Translations under genes and position numbers: made by a program
Part shown: in pieces, positions 61,104-64,000 of the stretch
Numbering within the stretch: the first letter of the stretch is position 1
How the letters are laid out: the number at the start of each line of letters is the position of its first letter
The notes under the pieces: model-generated
Seen by the model: only the letters and a program-made list of their open reading frames with translations
What the model was told of the DNA's origin: nothing
The model's database searches: none
Source of the DNA: Micavibrio sp.
GTDB lineage: Bacteria > Pseudomonadota > Alphaproteobacteria > Micavibrionales > Micavibrionaceae
DNA: 64,000 nucleotides
Assembly (NCBI GenBank): GCA_021604545.1
Contig: BQJE01000004.1
Span: 124,001 to 188,000, forward strand
Reading direction: 5' to 3'

Positions 61104-61934
61104 ATGATGGAAGAACAAATACAAGAAACTGAAGAAAAGCCGCATGAGCCACCGATGACGGCCAAGGAAGAGCTATCTGAATTTTTCAGAACAGCCCTGA
61201 TTGCTGTTGTGCTCGCGTTGCTGATCCGCACCTTTATGTATGAGCCGTTTAATATCCCCTCCGGTTCGATGAAACCGACACTAGAGATCGGGGATTATTT
61301 GTTTGTACACAAACCGGCTTATGGCTACAGCAAACATTCCTTCCCGTTCAGCTTTGCTCCGATTGAAGGGCGTATTTGGTCGAAGGAACCGCAGCGTGGT
61401 GACGTCATCGTTTTCAAATTGCCGAGCAATCCGCGTATTGATTATATCAAACGTGTCGTGGCTTTTTCCGGTGAAACGGTTCAAGTAAGAGAAGGGCGCC
61501 TCTATATTAATGGCCAGATTGTTCCGCGCGAACCTGTCGGTCTGCAACGCATTGATGATCAGTATCGCGGTGAAGTCACCCCTATGGAGTATATCGAAAC
61601 GCTACCGGGCGGGGTATTGCACCGGATCTACGAGGAAAACGATGATCGTCCCTATGACAACACCGAACTTTTTACGGTGCCGAAAGGACATTACTTCGTT
61701 ATGGGCGATAACCGTGACAATTCGCAGGACAGCCGTGCTGGGGATAGGGGTGTTGGCTATGTGCCGTATGAAAATATTGTTGGTAAGGCGGACTTCATAT
61801 TCTTTTCAACCAATGGCCATGCGCGCCTCATGGAAGTTTGGAAATGGCCATGGAGCATTCGTTACGACCGGTTTTTTGTACAGCTTGATCCGGTGCGTGA
61901 TGATATAGATGCAGAAGAGCCTCAAAGTGAATAA
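61104..61934 (+). CDS. lepB: signal peptidase I LepB
   Basis: Cleaves signal peptides of exported proteins at the inner membrane. After a hydrophilic N-terminus, one membrane helix (about 28-47, 'TALIAVVLALLIRTFMY') precedes the catalytic Ser55 in 'NIPSGSMKPTLEIGDYL' and Lys116 in 'IDYIKRVVAFSGETV'. 'GHYFVMGDNRDNSQDSR' is the conserved box E. At 276 residues it is normal. Its end overlaps the rnc start by 26 bases. Confidence 0.97.
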   Translation: MMEEQIQETEEKPHEPPMTAKEELSEFFRTALIAVVLALLIRTFMYEPFNIPSGSMKPTLEIGDYLFVHKPAYGYSKHSFPFSFAPIEGRIWSKEPQRGDVIVFKLPSNPRIDYIKRVVAFSGETVQVREGRLYINGQIVPREPVGLQRIDDQYRGEVTPMEYIETLPGGVLHRIYEENDDRPYDNTELFTVPKGHYFVMGDNRDNSQDSRAGDRGVGYVPYENIVGKADFIFFSTNGHARLMEVWKWPWSIRYDRFFVQLDPVRDDIDAEEPQSE

Positions 61935-62598
61935 GTCTCTTAAAGCCCTCGAAGAAAAAATCGGCCATCATTTCGGCGATAAAGATTTGCTTCACACCGC
62001 CCTTACCCATTCAAGCACAGGTCATGAAACCAACTACGAGCGGCTTGAGTTTCTCGGCGACCGGGTTTTGGGGCTGGTTGTAGCACAGCTTTTATACGAA
62101 AAATTCCCAGAGGAAAACGAAGGTGATCTGGCCAAGCGGCTGGCATCGTTGGTGCAGGGCTCAATGCTGGCGCAAATGGCTACCCAAATCGAGCTTGGCG
62201 ATTATATCCATTTTTCCGAGGCCGAGCGCAGCGCTGGCGGTAATGAGAATGATAATATTCTGGCCGATGTCTTTGAATCCCTGATCGGGGCGCTTTATCT
62301 GGAAAGCGGGTTAAGAGCCCCTGAAAAGCTAATCCACGAGCTTTGGAGCGATGTTTTGGACACCATGATAGCTCCGCCGCAACATCCCAAGACCGGTTTA
62401 CAGGAATGGGCGCAAGGGCAGAGCTTGCCGCTTCCTGTCTATGAGATTGTTTCACAAAGCGGTCCCGACCATGCACCGGTTTTTGATATAAAACTTGAGG
62501 TCAGGGGATTTGATCCCATCGTCGCGCAGGGGCGCACACGTCAGGAAGCCGAAAAGGAAGTGGCGCGTGAATTTCTTAAAAAAATAAAAAAGGATTAG
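61909..62598 (+). CDS. rnc: ribonuclease III Rnc
   Basis: Double-strand-specific RNase that processes rRNA precursors and many mRNAs. The catalytic domain has the signature 'NYERLEFLGDRVLGLVVAQLLYEKFP' and 'NILADVFESLIGALYLESG', with the acidic metal ligands intact. The C-terminal dsRNA-binding domain spans about residues 160-228 ('PKTGLQEWAQGQSLPLPVYEI'). At 229 residues it is normal. The ATG at 61909 lies inside lepB; a GTG at 61927 is an alternative start. Translation is likely coupled to lepB. Confidence 0.96.
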   Translation: MQKSLKVNKSLKALEEKIGHHFGDKDLLHTALTHSSTGHETNYERLEFLGDRVLGLVVAQLLYEKFPEENEGDLAKRLASLVQGSMLAQMATQIELGDYIHFSEAERSAGGNENDNILADVFESLIGALYLESGLRAPEKLIHELWSDVLDTMIAPPQHPKTGLQEWAQGQSLPLPVYEIVSQSGPDHAPVFDIKLEVRGFDPIVAQGRTRQEAEKEVAREFLKKIKKD

Positions 62599-62604
62599 TA
62601 GGTA

Positions 62605-63504
62605 TTGTCTGAAGAAACGTCTTGTGGATTTGTAAGTGTTCTCGGTTTACCAAATGCCGGAAAATCAACTTTGATTAATGCGCTGGTTGGCGCCAAGGTT
62701 TCCATCGTTTCCAGAAAAGTTCAAACCACACGCAGCCGCGTTTTGGGGATTCTTATTCATGATAAAGCACAAATTGTTTTGATCGATACGCCCGGAATTT
62801 TTGAGCCAAAAAAGACATTGGAAAAGGCGATGGTTACAGCCGCCTGGGGAAGTGTGCAGGACGCTGATGTTATTGTTCACCTTGTTGATGTCAGCGATAA
62901 AAAAGCCGTGGCCGAAAACGAAATCATCAGTGATCGTTTGCAGGAATGTAAAAACTGCATCCTTGTTTTGAACAAAACAGACAGGGTTGCCAAGCCTGAT
63001 CTACTGGCGCTTTCGCAGGATTTAAACGAAAAGCTCCCGTATAAAGCAACGTTTATGATTTCAGCACTGAAAGGTGATGGTCTGCCGGATCTGTTGCAGG
63101 ATATAGCTTTGCGTTTGCCCAAGGGGCCGTGGATGTTCCCCGAAGATCAGATAACGGATATACCGATGCGGATGCTTGCGGCCGAAATTACGAGAGAAAA
63201 ACTTTTTGATCAACTGCATCAGGAACTGCCTTATGCCGTGATGGTTGAAACAGAAAATTGGGAAAAGTTCGATAACGGCAGTGTTAAAATTGATCAGGTC
63301 GTCTATGTTCAAAAAGATAATCAAAAAGGCATTGTGCTGGGCAAGGGTGGAACACGCATCAAAAAAATTGGAATGGATGCGCGGCTCGAACTTGAAGATA
63401 TGATGGGTGGTCGCGTTCATCTTAAACTCTTTGTAAAGGTAAAAGAAAACTGGACAGAGAATGCGGAGAGCTACCAGCTGATGGGACTTGATTTACCAAA
63501 ATAA
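62605..63504 (+). CDS. era: GTPase Era
   Basis: Ras-like GTPase needed for 16S rRNA maturation and 30S assembly. G1 'GLPNAGKSTLINALVG', G2 in 'SRKVQTTRSRVLGI', G3 'IDTPGIF', G4 'NKTD' and G5 'ISALKGDG' are all present, followed by the KH domain ('GIVLGKGGTRIKKIGMDARLELEDMMGG'). At 299 residues it is full length. The start is a TTG at 62605, with AGGATTAGTAGG upstream. It follows rnc by six bases; recO, usual next in the class, is replaced by gcrA here. Confidence 0.97.
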   Translation: MSEETSCGFVSVLGLPNAGKSTLINALVGAKVSIVSRKVQTTRSRVLGILIHDKAQIVLIDTPGIFEPKKTLEKAMVTAAWGSVQDADVIVHLVDVSDKKAVAENEIISDRLQECKNCILVLNKTDRVAKPDLLALSQDLNEKLPYKATFMISALKGDGLPDLLQDIALRLPKGPWMFPEDQITDIPMRMLAAEITREKLFDQLHQELPYAVMVETENWEKFDNGSVKIDQVVYVQKDNQKGIVLGKGGTRIKKIGMDARLELEDMMGGRVHLKLFVKVKENWTENAESYQLMGLDLPK

Positions 63505-63692
63505 TAATTGAGGTTGGGGGTGATATGCTCTTCTTCTTTTTGTGGCCCTTTTGTGGATAAAGAATTTTTTTTTACACGAGGGCTTGGCATCTTCATCATC
63601 ATGCTGCTAGAGTACAATCTTCTACACCACAGCGGTTATTTAGTGTTCAAAATCGGGCTTTAAGCCTGAGGGGATTTTGAGAGGATTTACAG

Positions 63693-64000
63693 ATGAGTTG
63701 GACTGACGAGCGGGTAGCACTACTGACGAAATTATGGAGCGAGGGCAAAACGGCTGCGGAAATTGCATCGGCTCTTGGCGGGGTTACACGCAACGCAGTT
63801 ATTGGAAAGGCACACCGCCTTAAACTGTCCAATCGGGTTTCACCTATCCAGCAAAATAAAAAGCCTACTTCGCCGCCGCCTAGTGCGCCTGGCAAAGTTG
63901 AGCGTAAGTCGGCTCCTGTTCCTATCGCCATAAATAACGACGGCAAAGGGATTAAGCTGACTGAGCTGGAGGCACAGATGTGCCGCTGGCCTTATGGTGA
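63693..64000 (+). CDS. gcrA: GcrA cell-cycle regulator, C-terminus cut by window edge
   Basis: GcrA binds sigma-70 RNA polymerase and activates genes with methylated GANTC sites in alphaproteobacteria. 'SWTDERVALLTKLWSEGKTAAEIASALGG' with 'TRNAVIGKAHRLKLSNR' is the DNA-binding N-terminal domain, followed by a basic, Pro-rich linker. The C-terminal part begins with 'LEAQMCRWPYG' and runs off at base 64000. GAGAGGATTTACAG precedes the ATG. No GANTC site was seen in the 188 bases upstream. It is the best single marker that the host is an alphaproteobacterium. Confidence 0.96.
   Translation, partial: MSWTDERVALLTKLWSEGKTAAEIASALGGVTRNAVIGKAHRLKLSNRVSPIQQNKKPTSPPPSAPGKVERKSAPVPIAINNDGKGIKLTELEAQMCRWPYG

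Overview
The window looks like chromosomal DNA of an alphaproteobacterium. The markers are a GcrA-type cell-cycle regulator at the right edge, an NDUFA12-type complex I accessory subunit, the rpoZ-rsh and acpS-lepB-rnc-era gene orders, and the rpsF-rpsR-rplI-dnaB block facing a fabD/fabG/acpP/fabF/mltG block. The small-protein families and moderate GC would fit a Micavibrio-like lineage, but that placement is an inference. No rRNA, IS element, integrase, prophage or CRISPR array is visible. One tRNA is present: tRNA-Gly(GCC), on the minus strand at 52007-52081.

Layout. 1-9 kb: rlmE (cut by the edge), a BepA-like M48 protease, a DsbA-like oxidoreductase, aroQ, accBC, aat, a DUF2155 protein with an MlaD-like protein, NDUFA12 and a RidA-like protein. 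9-20 kb: a response regulator fused to a deaminase-like domain that lacks its zinc cysteines, metF-metE, an aminotransferase, guaA, an AT-rich orphan gene, a His-rich mini-protein, an exosortase-type acyltransferase and a CheR-like methyltransferase. 20-31 kb: pdxS and pdxT with a small gene wedged between them, thrC, an M16 peptidase, a GNAT, yqgE and a small surface-polysaccharide-like cluster (GT4, TauE, asnB). 31-41 kb: mltG, the fatty-acid synthesis cluster and the S6/S18/L9/DnaB block. 41-52 kb: a 1492-residue protein, alr, a VanX-like dipeptidase, mlaEF and a class A PBP. 52-64 kb: tRNA-Gly, ProX, a LON-domain protein, a Trm112-like protein, leuL-leuA, udg, rpoZ, rsh, apt, DUF2062, acpS, lepB, rnc, era and gcrA (cut by the edge).

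Most genes are housekeeping. Cell-envelope work dominates: peptidoglycan (alr, VanX-like, MltG, PBP1A, the lytic-transglycosylase-like domain of the giant protein), outer-membrane lipid transport (MlaD apart from MlaEF), fatty-acid synthesis, and envelope protein quality control (BepA-like next to DsbA-like, LepB).

The most unusual items are: (i) the 1492-aa protein at 41260-45738, with a lysozyme/SLT-like N-terminal part, an EF-hand-like loop, a C-terminal HExxH motif and an internal ribosome-binding site with ATG that suggests fusion of two genes; (ii) a 17-codon leader peptide with six consecutive leucine codons upstream of leuA, possibly translated from a leaderless transcript; (iii) a receiver domain joined to a deaminase-like domain without its PCxxC zinc cysteines; (iv) a ParB-like 93-aa gene translationally coupled between pdxS and pdxT; (v) an AT-rich orphan directly after guaA, a known integration hot spot. 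No gap between genes exceeds about 300 bases.
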